Assembly: GCA_002753515.1 (NCBI GenBank)
Contig: PEAK01000040.1
Span: 1 to 40,557 of the forward strand
Length of the DNA stretch: 40,557 nucleotides
Source of the DNA: Magnetococcales bacterium
GTDB taxonomy: Bacteria > Pseudomonadota > Magnetococcia > Magnetococcales > UBA8363
Reading direction: 5' to 3'
In this document: one piece after another, positions 8,815 to 19,227 of the stretch
Layout of the letters: each line of letters starts with the position of its first letter
Position numbering within the stretch: the first letter of the stretch is position 1
Position numbers and translations under genes: made by a program
Notes under the pieces: generated by a model
What the model was told of the DNA's origin: nothing
Seen by the model: the letters and a program-made list of their open reading frames with translations, nothing else
The model's database searches: none

Positions 8815-11481
8815 ATGGATAAAAGCCTTCACTATCTCCGACGAAGGAATTGGGAACGCCAAGAATACCAAACCGGGATGACCCTGGAATTAAACTCTGG
8901 AATCGTCATAAGCGGTTATACGCTGGATGTCAGCCTGGGCGGGGTGTTCCTCCTGACCGATACCCCACTCACCCATATCAGTCTTGGTGACAAAGGGACC
9001 ATACACATCAAGATTGCCCAGTTGAACCTGGCCTTTCCCTGTGTCGTCGCCCGAATCAACCCCCGTGGCATCGGGGTCAATTTTATCGCCAAACAATCCG
9101 AGTTCGGCATGATGATCAGCCATGATATGACCCTCGGGCTGATCACCCGTACCAACAACGCCTTTGCCCAATCGATGGACCTGGAAACGACCCTGAAAAC
9201 CAGCGTTTCCCACATTAAAAATTATATGCAAGCAGAAGCGGCTTCCCTGTTCCTCATCGAAGATAACCAATCCGGCATCGTCTGCCGCGCTTGTACCGGA
9301 CCCGTCAACATCCAGGGAACGCGCCTATCCCTTGGTGAAGGTATCGTCGGTCGCTGTATCATGCAGGGCAAGGCAGAAATCGTTCATTACCCAAAAAATG
9401 ATAGAGGATTTGCAAGCCATATAGACGAATCTACAGGTTTTGTAACCGAATCGCTCCTGTGCGCCCCTCTGGTGGTCGGAGATGCAACCATCGGCGCCAT
9501 GGAAATACTCAATAAACGCGGATCGGGAACCTTTACCGATCGCGATCTCATCGCCCTCGAAGCCCTGGCTTCCATCTCCGCTTTGGCTATCCATAACGCC
9601 AAGGAAATGAGCCAACGCCTGGCCGCAGAGTCGGCCAGCCATGCCAAAGGCGAGTTCTTGGCCAACATGAGCCATGAAATCCGTACCCCACTGAATGCCA
9701 TCATCGGCCTGACCTACCTGTGCCTCCAAACAACACTGAGCGAACAGCAAAAGGATTATTTAACCAAAGTCAATCTAAGTGCCAACAACCTGCTGACATT
9801 GATCAATGATATCCTCGACTTTTCCAAAATTGAGGCGGGTAAGTTGGCCATGGAAACCGTGGCGTTTTCCCTGGATGATGTGTTCGCCAGTGTCGTCGCT
9901 GTCTTGGAGGTCAAAATCCAGGAAAAAGGGCTGAAACTCCTTATCAATGCCAATCTTGACAAGCCTTGGCAACTTCGGGGCGATCCCCTCCGCCTGGGAC
10001 AGGTACTGACCAATCTGGTCGGCAATGCCGTCAAATTTACCCATGTGGGGGAAATCACCGTGCAAGTAACCCCACTGGAAGAAACCCGCGACATACTAAC
10101 GCTGGAATTCCGCGTCCGTGATACCGGCATAGGCATGTCACAACCACAGATGGATAACCTGTTCACCGCTTTCTTCCAAGGTGATTCCTCAACGACAAGA
10201 AACTATGGTGGTACTGGTTTGGGATTGGCAATCAGCAAACGGTTGGTGGAAATGATGGGGGGCCAGTTCACGGTTGAAAGCCAACTGGGTGTCGGAAGTT
10301 GCTTCACCTTCTCCGCCCAATTCGAAAAAGGCGCGGCAACAACAAATACTGAAACAAAGCATGGCATCCCGGGTGGACCCGGCACTATCCGTGCCACCAA
10401 ACCACTACCTATGCCACACCTCATGCAATTTCCCGGTGTCCGTATACTTGTTGCCGAGGATAATGATATTAATCAACAAGTTGCAAAAGAGCTGCTCGAA
10501 AAGGTGGGAATCCATGTCATCATGGTCAATAATGGCGCCGAAGCAGTTCATGCAGTGCAAAAAGAATTGTTTGACGCCATCCTCATGGATGTGCAAATGC
10601 CCGTTCTCGATGGATTTCACGCCACCCGGGCAATCCGCATGCAAAAATCCCTCGCCAATGTGCCCATCATCGCCATGACCGCCAATGCCATGCAAGGTGA
10701 CCGGGAAAAATGCTTGCTGGCAGGGATGAACGATCATATCGCCAAACCCGTTGCTCCCCGGGAATTGTACGCCACCCTGTCCCGTTGGATCGGTAACCAT
10801 GTCAAAACCACCCCCCCGAACCAAGCAACCATTGTCCCGCCGTTTTCCACCGACTGCATCCCATCCATCCCTGGGATTGATCTTTCCATCGGACAACGGT
10901 ATGTTGGAAACAATACCAACCTTTTCAAAGTGGTATTGCTCAAGTTCGCCCGAGGAACCGACAGACCCTATTTTCGCTTGCGACAATTCATTCGGGATAA
11001 CGATGCCGAGGGACTGAAACAAGCCTCACACGCCCTCAAGGGAGTTGCAGCCACCCTGGGAGCAACCACCTTGTCACACATGGCGGCTCAGATCGAAACT
11101 GAGGCCAAAATAACCCATAACCTCCAGGATCTGGCCGCACCAGTCCATGAACTCTCCGATGCATTGGACCAGCTGATCCATACCATTGAAACCGCGTTGG
11201 CCGATACCTTGACAACTGCATCCCTCGCAACCTCACCACCATCCCCCGATGTCACAAAACTCCTGGCTCCCTTAATAGCAAAAGCGGTAAAATTATTGGC
11301 CGACTATGATTCCGAATGCGATGAAGTTGTTGCCCAACTGGCATCAATCGTGACCCTCAACACCCACAAAGAAAAGCTCACTACTATCAAAAAAGCCCTG
11401 GATATTTATAATTTTGAAAAAGCCCTGACCCTTTTCAAGGATTGGGCACACGATGAACAGATCGCATTGGATGAACCATAA
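8815..11481 (+). CDS. Hybrid sensor histidine kinase: PilZ-GAF-HisKA-HATPase-REC-Hpt
   Basis: The 888-residue soluble protein starts with a PilZ domain whose cyclic-di-GMP motifs are intact: R11-x3-R15 and D38-x-S40-x-GG. A GAF domain follows (about 120-275). The kinase core has the phospho-acceptor H287 in [15 protein letters not shown], an N box (GNAVKF), DTGIGM, and [14 protein letters not shown] receiver domain has D592 ([12 protein letters not shown]) and the lysine in HIAKPV. A C-terminal Hpt domain has H739 in [12 protein letters not shown]. No membrane segment is present, so the signal is cytoplasmic. Cyclic-di-GMP through PilZ and a GAF ligand are the likely inputs. Its stop overlaps the start of the HD-GYP regulator (TAATG). 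AGGA precedes the chosen ATG. Confidence 0.92.
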   Translation: MDKSLHYLRRRNWERQEYQTGMTLELNSGIVISGYTLDVSLGGVFLLTDTPLTHISLGDKGTIHIKIAQLNLAFPCVVARINPRGIGVNFIAKQSEFGMMISHDMTLGLITRTNNAFAQSMDLETTLKTSVSHIKNYMQAEAASLFLIEDNQSGIVCRACTGPVNIQGTRLSLGEGIVGRCIMQGKAEIVHYPKNDRGFASHIDESTGFVTESLLCAPLVVGDATIGAMEILNKRGSGTFTDRDLIALEALASISALAIHNAKEMSQRLAAESASHAKGEFLANMSHEIRTPLNAIIGLTYLCLQTTLSEQQKDYLTKVNLSANNLLTLINDILDFSKIEAGKLAMETVAFSLDDVFASVVAVLEVKIQEKGLKLLINANLDKPWQLRGDPLRLGQVLTNLVGNAVKFTHVGEITVQVTPLEETRDILTLEFRVRDTGIGMSQPQMDNLFTAFFQGDSSTTRNYGGTGLGLAISKRLVEMMGGQFTVESQLGVGSCFTFSAQFEKGAATTNTETKHGIPGGPGTIRATKPLPMPHLMQFPGVRILVAEDNDINQQVAKELLEKVGIHVIMVNNGAEAVHAVQKELFDAILMDVQMPVLDGFHATRAIRMQKSLANVPIIAMTANAMQGDREKCLLAGMNDHIAKPVAPRELYATLSRWIGNHVKTTPPNQATIVPPFSTDCIPSIPGIDLSIGQRYVGNNTNLFKVVLLKFARGTDRPYFRLRQFIRDNDAEGLKQASHALKGVAATLGATTLSHMAAQIETEAKITHNLQDLAAPVHELSDALDQLIHTIETALADTLTTASLATSPPSPDVTKLLAPLIAKAVKLLADYDSECDEVVAQLASIVTLNTHKEKLTTIKKALDIYNFEKALTLFKDWAHDEQIALDEP

Positions 11482-12557
11482 TGACATCACTCGAAGAAAC
11501 ACCTAAAAGAAAAACAATTCTAATTGTTGACGATGTTCCAGAAAATCTGTTTGTGCTGCAAAAAATTCTTTCACCCCATTACCGGGTGCAAGTGGCTACC
11601 AATGGACGGACCGCCATTAAAATTGCCCTCTCGGTCGGCCAACCCGATTTGATCCTTTTGGATGTCATGATGCCCGAGTTGGACGGTTATGAAGTCTGTC
11701 ATATCCTGAAACAGCAAGAACTCACCCGAAATATTCCCATCCTGTTCGTGACCGCCAAATCCGAAGCCGAAGATGAAACCCGGGGGTTTGAACTGGGGGC
11801 CGCCGACTACCTGGTTAAACCCATCAGCCCCCCCGTGGTCCTGGCCCGGGTTAAAACCCATCTGGCCATGCACGACCAGAGAAAACTCCTGGCGGACCAA
11901 GTCGCCCTGCGGACCGCCCAACTCCAGGTTCGCAATCTGGAATTGGAAGAAAGCCACAAGGAAGTCATCCGGCAGTTGGGACGCGCCTCGGAATACCGCG
12001 ATAACGAAACCGGATTGCATGTGGTGCGCATGAGCCGCTATGTACACCTCCTGGCCCTGAAATCGGGTCTGAGCGAGCCCGAAGCCAATCAACTGATGCA
12101 GGCGGCACCGATGCATGACCTTGGTAAAATCGGCATCCCTGACCACATCCTCCTCAAACAAGCCAAACTCACCGCCGAAGAGTTCGACATCATCAAGAAA
12201 CATCCTGAAATAGGCTATGAAATCATTGGCCAGCAAAAGTCGGAACTGCTCAACCTGGGACGCATCATCGCCTTGACCCATCATGAAAAATGGAATGGCT
12301 CCGGCTACCCCAAGCAACTGCGTGGCGAGGAGATCCCCTTACCGGGCCGATTGGCTGCTATCGGCGACGTTTTCGACGCCTTAACCTCCAAAAGACCCTA
12401 TAAAAAAGCCTGGACATGCGATGACGCCTTGGGCCTGATCGCCAAGGAGGCCGGAGAACACTTTGATCCCAACCTGTCGCATCTGTTTCAAAGTTTGCGC
12501 GCTGAACTGATCGACATCATGGAACGGTACCAGGATACCAATGATACCGAAGAGTAA
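11481..12557 (+). CDS. Response regulator with HD-GYP domain (cyclic-di-GMP phosphodiesterase)
   Basis: The 358-residue protein has an N-terminal receiver domain with phospho-acceptor D61 (LILLDVMMPELDG) and the conserved K in LVKPI. A short helical linker leads to an HD-GYP domain. This has the metal-binding HD pair H212-D213 in PMHDLGKIGIPD, HHEKWNGSGYP around residue 264, and GDVFDALTSKRPYK. HD-GYP proteins hydrolyse cyclic-di-GMP to pGpG or GMP in the cytoplasm. Its ATG overlaps the stop of the hybrid kinase by one base, so the two are translationally coupled and almost certainly form a phosphorelay pair. All signature residues are present, so activity is expected. Confidence 0.93.
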   Translation: MTSLEETPKRKTILIVDDVPENLFVLQKILSPHYRVQVATNGRTAIKIALSVGQPDLILLDVMMPELDGYEVCHILKQQELTRNIPILFVTAKSEAEDETRGFELGAADYLVKPISPPVVLARVKTHLAMHDQRKLLADQVALRTAQLQVRNLELEESHKEVIRQLGRASEYRDNETGLHVVRMSRYVHLLALKSGLSEPEANQLMQAAPMHDLGKIGIPDHILLKQAKLTAEEFDIIKKHPEIGYEIIGQQKSELLNLGRIIALTHHEKWNGSGYPKQLRGEEIPLPGRLAAIGDVFDALTSKRPYKKAWTCDDALGLIAKEAGEHFDPNLSHLFQSLRAELIDIMERYQDTNDTEE

Positions 12558-12611
12558 TCTCCCCATTTTGACTTGTTCCCGGGTAGACAACACAACTAGA
12601 GCCACTATTCC

Positions 12612-13169
12612 ATGGGTTTCGTCGTCAATCTGACCGCCTTCCTCATTTTATTGGCCACTTCTTTTCTGTTGTTGCGTCAAGCCATTCATGACCTTGATCA
12701 CGGACTCGCTTGGACCCTGTTCTTTATCTTGTTTGTCGTCGTATTCTTCGTTTATCTCGCTCGGCAAGTTTTCTTTAATATCTTTGACCGGCGCCAACGC
12801 GAAAGCCTGACCCGCTTCATCGACCCACGCAGCAATGCCCAGATTCGTGGTCAACCCGATCGCATCCTGAAAAGTGTCTCCTGGCTGGGCATGGTTTCCT
12901 GGGCATCACTCATGGCCTTGATCATCACCCTGAAAGAGGGACTCAATAATCCTCTGGAAAAAAACGCTTCCTGGATCGATGGTTTGTCTCAATCATTGGA
13001 TCCCAAATGGCGGCACTACGCGACAATATTCAGCTTGATTAGCCTGCTGGTGAGTGGCCTGGGCCTCTTCTTGAAAAGCCGACGTAACAATCGGAAGGGC
13101 GATCGCTATCCCCCCAGCCTGATTGTCATATTTATTGTATCGGTCCTGTTATTTATCATTCTATCCTGA
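12612..13169 (+). CDS. Unrecognised membrane protein, four predicted helices
   Basis: I do not recognise the family. The 185-residue protein has two hydrophobic segments near the N-terminus (about 5-22 and 34-53). A polar stretch rich in Arg follows (DRRQRESLTRF). Further hydrophobic segments are at about 95-112, 137-155 and 165-185. Loops are short, with a basic cytoplasmic patch (KSRRNNRKGDRYP). It lies 54 bases after the HD-GYP gene on the same strand and may share its transcript. No strong ribosome-binding site precedes the ATG. Confidence 0.6.
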   Translation: MGFVVNLTAFLILLATSFLLLRQAIHDLDHGLAWTLFFILFVVVFFVYLARQVFFNIFDRRQRESLTRFIDPRSNAQIRGQPDRILKSVSWLGMVSWASLMALIITLKEGLNNPLEKNASWIDGLSQSLDPKWRHYATIFSLISLLVSGLGLFLKSRRNNRKGDRYPPSLIVIFIVSVLLFIILS

Positions 13170-13342
13170 TCCTTCGGATACAGATAGAGCGTTGCACACA
13201 ACGCAGACATATGGTACCCAACATGCGAGGCGGGGATATTCACTGCCGCAGGCTCTCTCGCCTACGGCGAAATAAACGGCCTGATGGTCGCTTAACCATT
13301 TTCCATCATTCCAGTTTTTTATTGTATTGATCGGTCGCAACC

Positions 13343-14278
13343 ATGTCTAATCCCATTCAACCACCCTCCTTTGCTGCAGACCAGCACGTCCAAACCTTGG
13401 ATTCCCCCCAGGAGGGGCAGGACAGGACCAGTGATGAGATCGATATTTTCGAACTTTGGCAGGTGCTGTGGCGACAAAAATGGTTGATCATCTTTTTCTC
13501 CATTCTGGGTGCTGCTTCTTCCGTCCTGACCGTGATGTCCTCACCGCCTATCTACCGAGCGGAAGTCCTCATGACTGTTGCAGAAGAACAAAAGAGCGTC
13601 GGCGGAGGCTTGCTAGCTCAATACGGTGGACTGGCCTCTATGATGGGAATCTCCTCCACTGGTAGCACCAACAATTCCAAGGGGACAGCACTCGCCATAC
13701 TCCACTCGCGCTCGTTTAGTGAAGCTTTCGTCACTGATGAAAAAATTTCTCCAGGCGCTTTTTATAAGAAATGGGACATTCTTAACCAAATATGGAAAGA
13801 TACTGATACTTCCAATATAAATATAAAAGATATGGCCAACGATTTTAGGAGTATTTTTAGGACGGCAGATGACAAAAAAACTGGCATGATAACCTTAACC
13901 GTCGAATGGCGTGATAGAGAACAGGCTGCCCAATGGGCCAACCTACTCGTAGATAAAATTAACCGCTATATGATGGAACGTACCATCTTAGAAGCCACTA
14001 AAGCTGTAGAATTTCTTAAAAATGAATGGACAAAAAACAGCGCAGTCGAACTACAACAAGCAGTCGCCGGACTGTTAGAATCGCAAATAAAAATGATTAT
14101 GCTGTCTAAGATGCGCTCTGACTATGTCTTTACGGTCATTGATCCCGCAATTGCACCAACCGCGCATTTTCAACCCAGAAAAAGAATGATTTTCTTGGTT
14201 GGAACTTTCGCCGGTATCTTTCTCGGTATCATTATGGCTATGTTAAGAAATATGGTCCAATCTAAAAGATTCAAGTGA
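13343..14278 (+). CDS. Wzz-type polysaccharide chain-length determinant protein
   Basis: The 311-residue protein has the layout of Wzz/PCP proteins, which set O-antigen or exopolysaccharide chain length. A short polar N-terminus has the entry motif IDIFELWQVLWRQKW. A first membrane helix (about 50-69) is followed by the typical SPPIYRAEVLMTV. A periplasmic helical domain comes next, then the closing VIDPAIAPTAHFQPRKR before a second membrane helix (about 280-302). No tyrosine-kinase domain is fused. It is the first gene of a stretch that continues with two SGNH hydrolases and a GT41-like protein, which supports a role in surface glycan assembly. The second half of the gene is clearly more AT-rich than the first. 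Confidence 0.8.
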   Translation: MSNPIQPPSFAADQHVQTLDSPQEGQDRTSDEIDIFELWQVLWRQKWLIIFFSILGAASSVLTVMSSPPIYRAEVLMTVAEEQKSVGGGLLAQYGGLASMMGISSTGSTNNSKGTALAILHSRSFSEAFVTDEKISPGAFYKKWDILNQIWKDTDTSNINIKDMANDFRSIFRTADDKKTGMITLTVEWRDREQAAQWANLLVDKINRYMMERTILEATKAVEFLKNEWTKNSAVELQQAVAGLLESQIKMIMLSKMRSDYVFTVIDPAIAPTAHFQPRKRMIFLVGTFAGIFLGIIMAMLRNMVQSKRFK

Positions 14279-14474
14279 ATTAGAATTTCCCGTTTTAGTG
14301 ACACATCTGACTTGTGATAATTGAAGATGGTAGCTGAAACGGCAATCGAGGCCATGCTGAGTAAGGGCGGTAATGGCTGAAACGATGGTCAAGGCTGCGG
14401 CGTGCCATGACTTATTGGAAGTTATCGTTTTTATTTGGAGAAATAGACAAGATAACTTCTAAAGGGCTGTTTCA

Positions 14475-15599
14475 ATGAAAATTAAAAGATATGTCAGTGT
14501 TTTATTATTAATTATTATAACATTTACTCCATTCATAGCTGTTGAATTCGGATATAGATTTTACAAGCGATACGTACCAAGAGAAACTGGTGGTGACTAT
14601 CGTGAGTTAGCTCAACTACAAGGCTGGACGTCTCATCAAATAAATAAACACATTGATTCGTGTTCAACATTTAGCAATATGTACCGTGATTATTACTTGT
14701 TCAGTTTGGAACCAAAAAATGTTGGCGATATAAATATTACTGAGTATTTCTCAGCCAGATCGACACCAGATAGTGTTCATATTGGAGAGGCAACAAGTAT
14801 AATATGGATGTTTGGTGGGTCTACCATGCAGAACTTTGAAACCAACGATAAGTTATCTATTGCTAACACTATTGCAATTGCTGCCAATAAAAAAGAAAAA
14901 GTTGCGGTATTAAATTTTGGGACTGGATCATTCCACTCGATTACAGAATCAATAAAATTTTTTGACTTGTTGCGCAGAATCAATCCAATCGAATACCCAA
15001 AAATTGCTATTTTTTACGATGGGTATAATGATGCCGAACATTCGTATTTGTATGGGCCGGGAAATTTGAATGGCAATTGGACTAAACCAATCTCTTATAT
15101 TGTCAAGGGAAATTATGATAAATTGTTTGCATTGAGTGCAAACATCATGTTGTCGGAATATATTAAGGTGTATAAGAGCATACAAATTCATTTGGATACC
15201 ATCTTAAAAAAAGAAACATCAAGCAACTTGAAATATTATTCTGATCCTGGACAATCTGTATCTGTTTACTTAACTAATCGCAAACAAATTGAGGCAGTTT
15301 GTAATAGTTTCAATGTTCGGTGTCTTTTTGTTCTTCAGCCACTACTAGTCACTAAAAGTCCATTGCATCCTTTTGAAGAGAAGGTGCTTTCACGTCAGAT
15401 GCCTGGCTTGGTTCAATTCACCAGAGATTTTTACAGTATGGTCTTAGCCAATAGCCGAAATAATAAGAACTTTGTTGATTTGTCACAAATTCTAAACAAT
15501 GAGACAACTCCTCATTTCTATGATTTTGGCCACACAGGACCACTTACTGGGAAGATAATTGGAGAAGCAATATCCGCGAGTCTTTCTGTTTCAGAGTAA
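14475..15599 (+). CDS. Membrane-anchored SGNH/GDSL-like hydrolase
   Basis: A single N-terminal hydrophobic segment (about 8-26) anchors or exports this 374-residue protein. The SGNH-type nucleophile block is WMFGGSTMQN (S116), followed by VLNFGTGSFHS, FYDGYND, and a C-terminal block DFGHTGPLTGKIIGEAI carrying the expected Asp and His. Such proteins often remove or transfer acyl groups on glycans; the substrate is unknown here. Base composition is markedly AT-rich compared with the kinase and lpt genes, which suggests transfer from elsewhere. A second SGNH protein follows. Similarity between the two is limited to the catalytic blocks, so they are not recent duplicates. Confidence 0.65.
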   Translation: MKIKRYVSVLLLIIITFTPFIAVEFGYRFYKRYVPRETGGDYRELAQLQGWTSHQINKHIDSCSTFSNMYRDYYLFSLEPKNVGDINITEYFSARSTPDSVHIGEATSIIWMFGGSTMQNFETNDKLSIANTIAIAANKKEKVAVLNFGTGSFHSITESIKFFDLLRRINPIEYPKIAIFYDGYNDAEHSYLYGPGNLNGNWTKPISYIVKGNYDKLFALSANIMLSEYIKVYKSIQIHLDTILKKETSSNLKYYSDPGQSVSVYLTNRKQIEAVCNSFNVRCLFVLQPLLVTKSPLHPFEEKVLSRQMPGLVQFTRDFYSMVLANSRNNKNFVDLSQILNNETTPHFYDFGHTGPLTGKIIGEAISASLSVSE

Positions 15600-15842
15600 T
15601 AGAGGATTATATCGTATATACCCTGGTATCGGAAAAGGACTCTGTCGTAAACTTCCTCCCCTCCCAGTTTCTGTCCTCTGAAAGACCGCATGATCATTGG
15701 AGATCTTCGAGAGCCCCTCCATCAGATCAGAAAGTTTGCGACATGGCCACAGGAAATGTCTCATTTTCATTGACACATTCCGGTTTGTATACATTCACGC
15801 TAAACCAGAACAAGCTCCCTATGCTAGAGGTGTTTTATCCAG

Positions 15843-16877
15843 ATGAAAGGCTCCAAATACATTAACTGGGCATTCCTTTTGATAATAACATTTATTGGAA
15901 TATATGTATCGATAGAAGCCACATTCCAGGTAGTAATCTCACCTAAGTCTGGAGTTGCAAATGAGTTGGCTGCAATGGGGGAAAATGCAAAGAAACACGC
16001 CATGTCTGTTCGTGAGTATGCGAAACAAAGAGGGCACACACCGTTATTAGGATGGGGTCAAAAATTCATTTATAATATACATGAACCTGAAAATAAAGAA
16101 TCAACTCATTATACGATAGTATTTCTTGGAGACTCAGTAACAGCTGGCCACGGTGTTGCTCCAGGTGAAAGTTACGTTGATTTACTGTCAAGTAAACTTC
16201 GAAATAAAGGAGTTAGGATAGTTAACCTGGCCGTCAGCGGGTATGGGATCGATCAAATGTGGTTAAAACTAGAACTTGAAGCGCAACAATTCAAACCTAA
16301 TTTGATTATCTTCTCATTCATACCTCACGATTTAATAAGACCAGGAATAGACTTTAACTACAGTTCCACAAAGCCAAAATTTGTTTTTTCAAACAATAGC
16401 GCACAATTAAAACTTGCAAAAGACTATGGAGACTATTATGAAGATTTTTTGAACGCTAAGAAGCATTACTGGCTCGCTTCTTGGTTCTTTAGACGTTATT
16501 ATGAAAATTATGAATATTACTTGCCGGAGTTGTCAACAGGATACTATCAACAATTCTATAAATATATCGCCACAAGCCTTGGCGCTCATTCATCCATGTA
16601 TAAGACACCGATCGTTATTGTGAAGCTTGCAAATTCATTTGAGTTTCGAGGAAAGGATCGACTTCTTGCAATATCAAGTGCGCAATTTGACAAAACATGC
16701 AATGAATTAGGCGAAAATAGACTGAAGTATATCTCAACAGATAAATGTGCCCAGGATGCCGCTATCCAAAGGAATGTAGATTTCCAAAGCGAGTTCGCTT
16801 TTCATCCCGGAAAACTTGGCCATAGCATTATAGCAAATTGTCTGGCAGAAAGCCTAGAGACGTTTGATGGAATATGA
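15843..16877 (+). CDS. SGNH/GDSL-family hydrolase with N-terminal anchor
   Basis: The 344-residue protein has a hydrophobic segment at about 9-26. The classical GDS block follows: VFLGDSVTAGHGV, S98. Block II is VNLAVSGYGIDQM, with the usual glycine. The C-terminal catalytic dyad is in FHPGKLGHSIIA. It is probably a periplasmic esterase or acyltransferase partner for a surface glycan. It is AT-rich like its upstream neighbour. It converges on the TPR/GT41-like gene with only three bases between the stop codons, so no separate terminator fits between them. Confidence 0.75.
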   Translation: MKGSKYINWAFLLIITFIGIYVSIEATFQVVISPKSGVANELAAMGENAKKHAMSVREYAKQRGHTPLLGWGQKFIYNIHEPENKESTHYTIVFLGDSVTAGHGVAPGESYVDLLSSKLRNKGVRIVNLAVSGYGIDQMWLKLELEAQQFKPNLIIFSFIPHDLIRPGIDFNYSSTKPKFVFSNNSAQLKLAKDYGDYYEDFLNAKKHYWLASWFFRRYYENYEYYLPELSTGYYQQFYKYIATSLGAHSSMYKTPIVIVKLANSFEFRGKDRLLAISSAQFDKTCNELGENRLKYISTDKCAQDAAIQRNVDFQSEFAFHPGKLGHSIIANCLAESLETFDGI

Positions 16878-16880
16878 CGA

Positions 16881-18917
16881 TCAATAACTGTGGAATGGTT
16901 GGCACCCATTGCATACGATGAACTCCAACGCCCGTTCCAAACCCCGTACCGGCTCCTGATCTTCGTACAATACCGATTTTGCAGCAGCAATCGACTGTAC
17001 AACTTCGTTGCGAAAACCAATATCCTGGGCCAATCGAATCGCTATGGCAACGTACTCCTCCAGACTTGACGCCTGTGTCGCCTGAATCCCCAATCGCTTG
17101 AGGATACCGTGGGTATGTCGGCTGCGAAACAGTTCCCCCGGAAAGGTTACAATGGGTTTATTCAAGGAGAGGGCTTCCATGCTGGAATTGTTCCCAGACC
17201 AGGAAATACCATCCAAAACAATATCAGCCGCCTGAATCAAACCGAAAAAACGTACCAGTTCCATTTTGGGAAATAGCCGACAATACAGCGCATGGTCCAG
17301 CCCCTGGGCGCTAAATACCTCTTTTAGACGGTCACGAAACAAATCCCCGATATGGCCACCCAGGTCAATAAACCAAAACTGGCTGTTCGGTACCGCACGG
17401 GCAATAGCGGCATAGACCCAGTCATGCTGGGGCAATAGTTTGATCATATTCTGCAAATTGCAAAACACCACGTCATTCGTGTTTCGTTCCGCACCCCGGG
17501 GCGTAACTGCCAGATGCGATGCGGGAGTGGGATAACAATGGGCCAGATTGGGTAAACGTATCAAGGTCTCACTATAATGGTCCTGTGCCCGGTCACTTTC
17601 CATGGCATCACTGCTGAGAAAATAATCCATATTGGCCAACCCGGAAGTAATGGGATGACCACCCGCATTGCACTGAATGGGAGCCAGTCGCAATGCCGAC
17701 ACCAGATTGAAGATCGGATCCATGCCCAAATCGGTATAAATCAAAACCTGCGGTTTGAGCTTGTGAAGAGTCGCAAGCAAACGGGAACTGTTGGCACCGA
17801 CATCATGAAATCCATCCGCGTTTTTCATGACAAATCGCAAAGATTCATCCTTGATGGTGCCAGTGTATACGACACTGACAAAAAAACGCTGTCGATTCAG
17901 CAAGGTCGCCAAACGAGAATGGGTTTTGTAAACCGAATGGCCGTGCAAAAACGAGGAAACAAAGGCAACGTGAATTTTTTCCCCAGGTTTTGGAGGTAAC
18001 AAGGGCAAAGGCTGATCATGGCCTGGGTAAACCAGATGGGCGATACGGGTCAGGAGATGACCCTGGGCCTTTTGCGCCTCCAAATCATTGTACCCCTGGT
18101 AATGAAGATAAAAATTGGTCGTGGATTCGCAAGCATGTCGCGCCTCCTCCAAGGATTCGGCCTGACTGGGATGAAATATTTTTTCCAGTTCCGCTACCCC
18201 CGCCAACCAGCGTTGACGGGCCGGTGCCACATCGTCCTGGCTTACATAAAAGGTGGGCAATACCATATGTTTTGCCCATACTGCCCGCCAATAGTCGGGC
18301 TTCAACCGGATCGCCGCATCATAATGCGTCAACGCCGCATCGGTTCGATTGCTCAGTTGTTCGATCAATCCCAGATTGAAGTGTGCTTTCCAGTGACCCG
18401 GGTCTAACTCCAAGGTTCGCCTGAGATGATGCACTGCCTGGTCATTCTTTCGCTGTTCCCGATACAGCGTGGCCAGATTATAGTGTACTTGGGGAAACTC
18501 TTCCTGTATAGCCAAAGCCTGGAGATACCAGGATTCGGCCTGATCCAACTCTTTTGACTCCATGGCCAGACTTCCCAGACTGGCCAAATAGCTGGGATTG
18601 TCGGGTGCCAACGCCAAGGCTTGATGCAGGCTATCCATGGCTGCTTGGAATCGACCCAGCGCTTGCAAACTCAATCCCATGTAGTGGTAACCGTCCGCCT
18701 GATTGGCACCCAAGGAAATGGATCTGGCAAATCGCGCTACGGCATCTTCATATTCCCCTAATTCATGAGCCGCCAACCCCCACAAATACCATGCATCGGC
18801 AAATTCAGGTAGCGACCGGACGATCTCACGGTACAAAGGCTCGGCCCCCCTGGGATTGCCAGAACCATGGATCTCAAGGGCTTGCTGAAATTGTTTCGTC
18901 AAACGGGTTTTGTCCAT
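16881..18917 (-). CDS. TPR protein with O-GlcNAc-transferase-like (GT41/SPINDLY) C-terminal domain
   Basis: The first 240 residues are tandem TPR units (for example AEPLYREIVRSLPEFADAW and SWYLQALAIQEEFPQVHYNL). The C-terminal half looks like the GT41 family: KIHVAFVSSFLHGHSV opens the catalytic region, followed by NLQNMIKLLPQHDWVY. The nucleotide-sugar lobe reads VLDGISWSGNNSSMEAL, then KPIVTFPGELFRSRHTHGIL. The family adds GlcNAc or another sugar to Ser/Thr of proteins; in bacteria, flagellins and adhesins are frequent targets. The large surface protein at 33461 would be one conceivable substrate, but that is inference only. I prefer the ATG at 18917; an in-frame TTG at 18950 would add 11 residues. 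Neither has a good ribosome-binding site. Confidence 0.82.
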   Translation of the reverse strand: MDKTRLTKQFQQALEIHGSGNPRGAEPLYREIVRSLPEFADAWYLWGLAAHELGEYEDAVARFARSISLGANQADGYHYMGLSLQALGRFQAAMDSLHQALALAPDNPSYLASLGSLAMESKELDQAESWYLQALAIQEEFPQVHYNLATLYREQRKNDQAVHHLRRTLELDPGHWKAHFNLGLIEQLSNRTDAALTHYDAAIRLKPDYWRAVWAKHMVLPTFYVSQDDVAPARQRWLAGVAELEKIFHPSQAESLEEARHACESTTNFYLHYQGYNDLEAQKAQGHLLTRIAHLVYPGHDQPLPLLPPKPGEKIHVAFVSSFLHGHSVYKTHSRLATLLNRQRFFVSVVYTGTIKDESLRFVMKNADGFHDVGANSSRLLATLHKLKPQVLIYTDLGMDPIFNLVSALRLAPIQCNAGGHPITSGLANMDYFLSSDAMESDRAQDHYSETLIRLPNLAHCYPTPASHLAVTPRGAERNTNDVVFCNLQNMIKLLPQHDWVYAAIARAVPNSQFWFIDLGGHIGDLFRDRLKEVFSAQGLDHALYCRLFPKMELVRFFGLIQAADIVLDGISWSGNNSSMEALSLNKPIVTFPGELFRSRHTHGILKRLGIQATQASSLEEYVAIAIRLAQDIGFRNEVVQSIAAAKSVLYEDQEPVRGLERALEFIVCNGCQPFHSY

Positions 18918-19143
18918 GGCATCGCTTTTGGCATGATTTAATAAATCCAAACTTCAATTAACACAACCTTGCCGCACCATTCTACAAATTTCTCCCAAAA
19001 ATTCCATGGTTTTTATTTTTTTAGATGCGATGATGGCCTTCATCATGGTCAGCCATGTGAAGAACGATGAGACGACGATGCGCCTCTTTGACCAATCTGG
19101 AAGATCGTGAGAAACTGAATTATGAAAGTGTGACCGCAAGAAC

Positions 19144-19187
19144 GAAGCGGTGAGGAAAAACGGAAAGCCAAACGAAAGGACCGCTTC
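19144..19187 (+). repeat. Inverted repeat in the gap between two minus-strand genes
   Basis: GAAGCGGT at 19144-19151 is repeated inverted as ACCGCTTC at 19180-19187. The sequence after it is TATTATTTATAT. The 28-base loop is long for an intrinsic terminator, so function is unclear. Confidence 0.3.
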
Positions 19188-19227
19188 TATTATTTATATC
19201 ATATATTGCAATAAATATAATATACCA

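Noticed and set aside
13161-13187. Nested hairpin at the end of the four-helix membrane-protein gene
   Set aside because: The stems are only four and five bases with mismatches between, and no T run follows, so I do not call a terminator.
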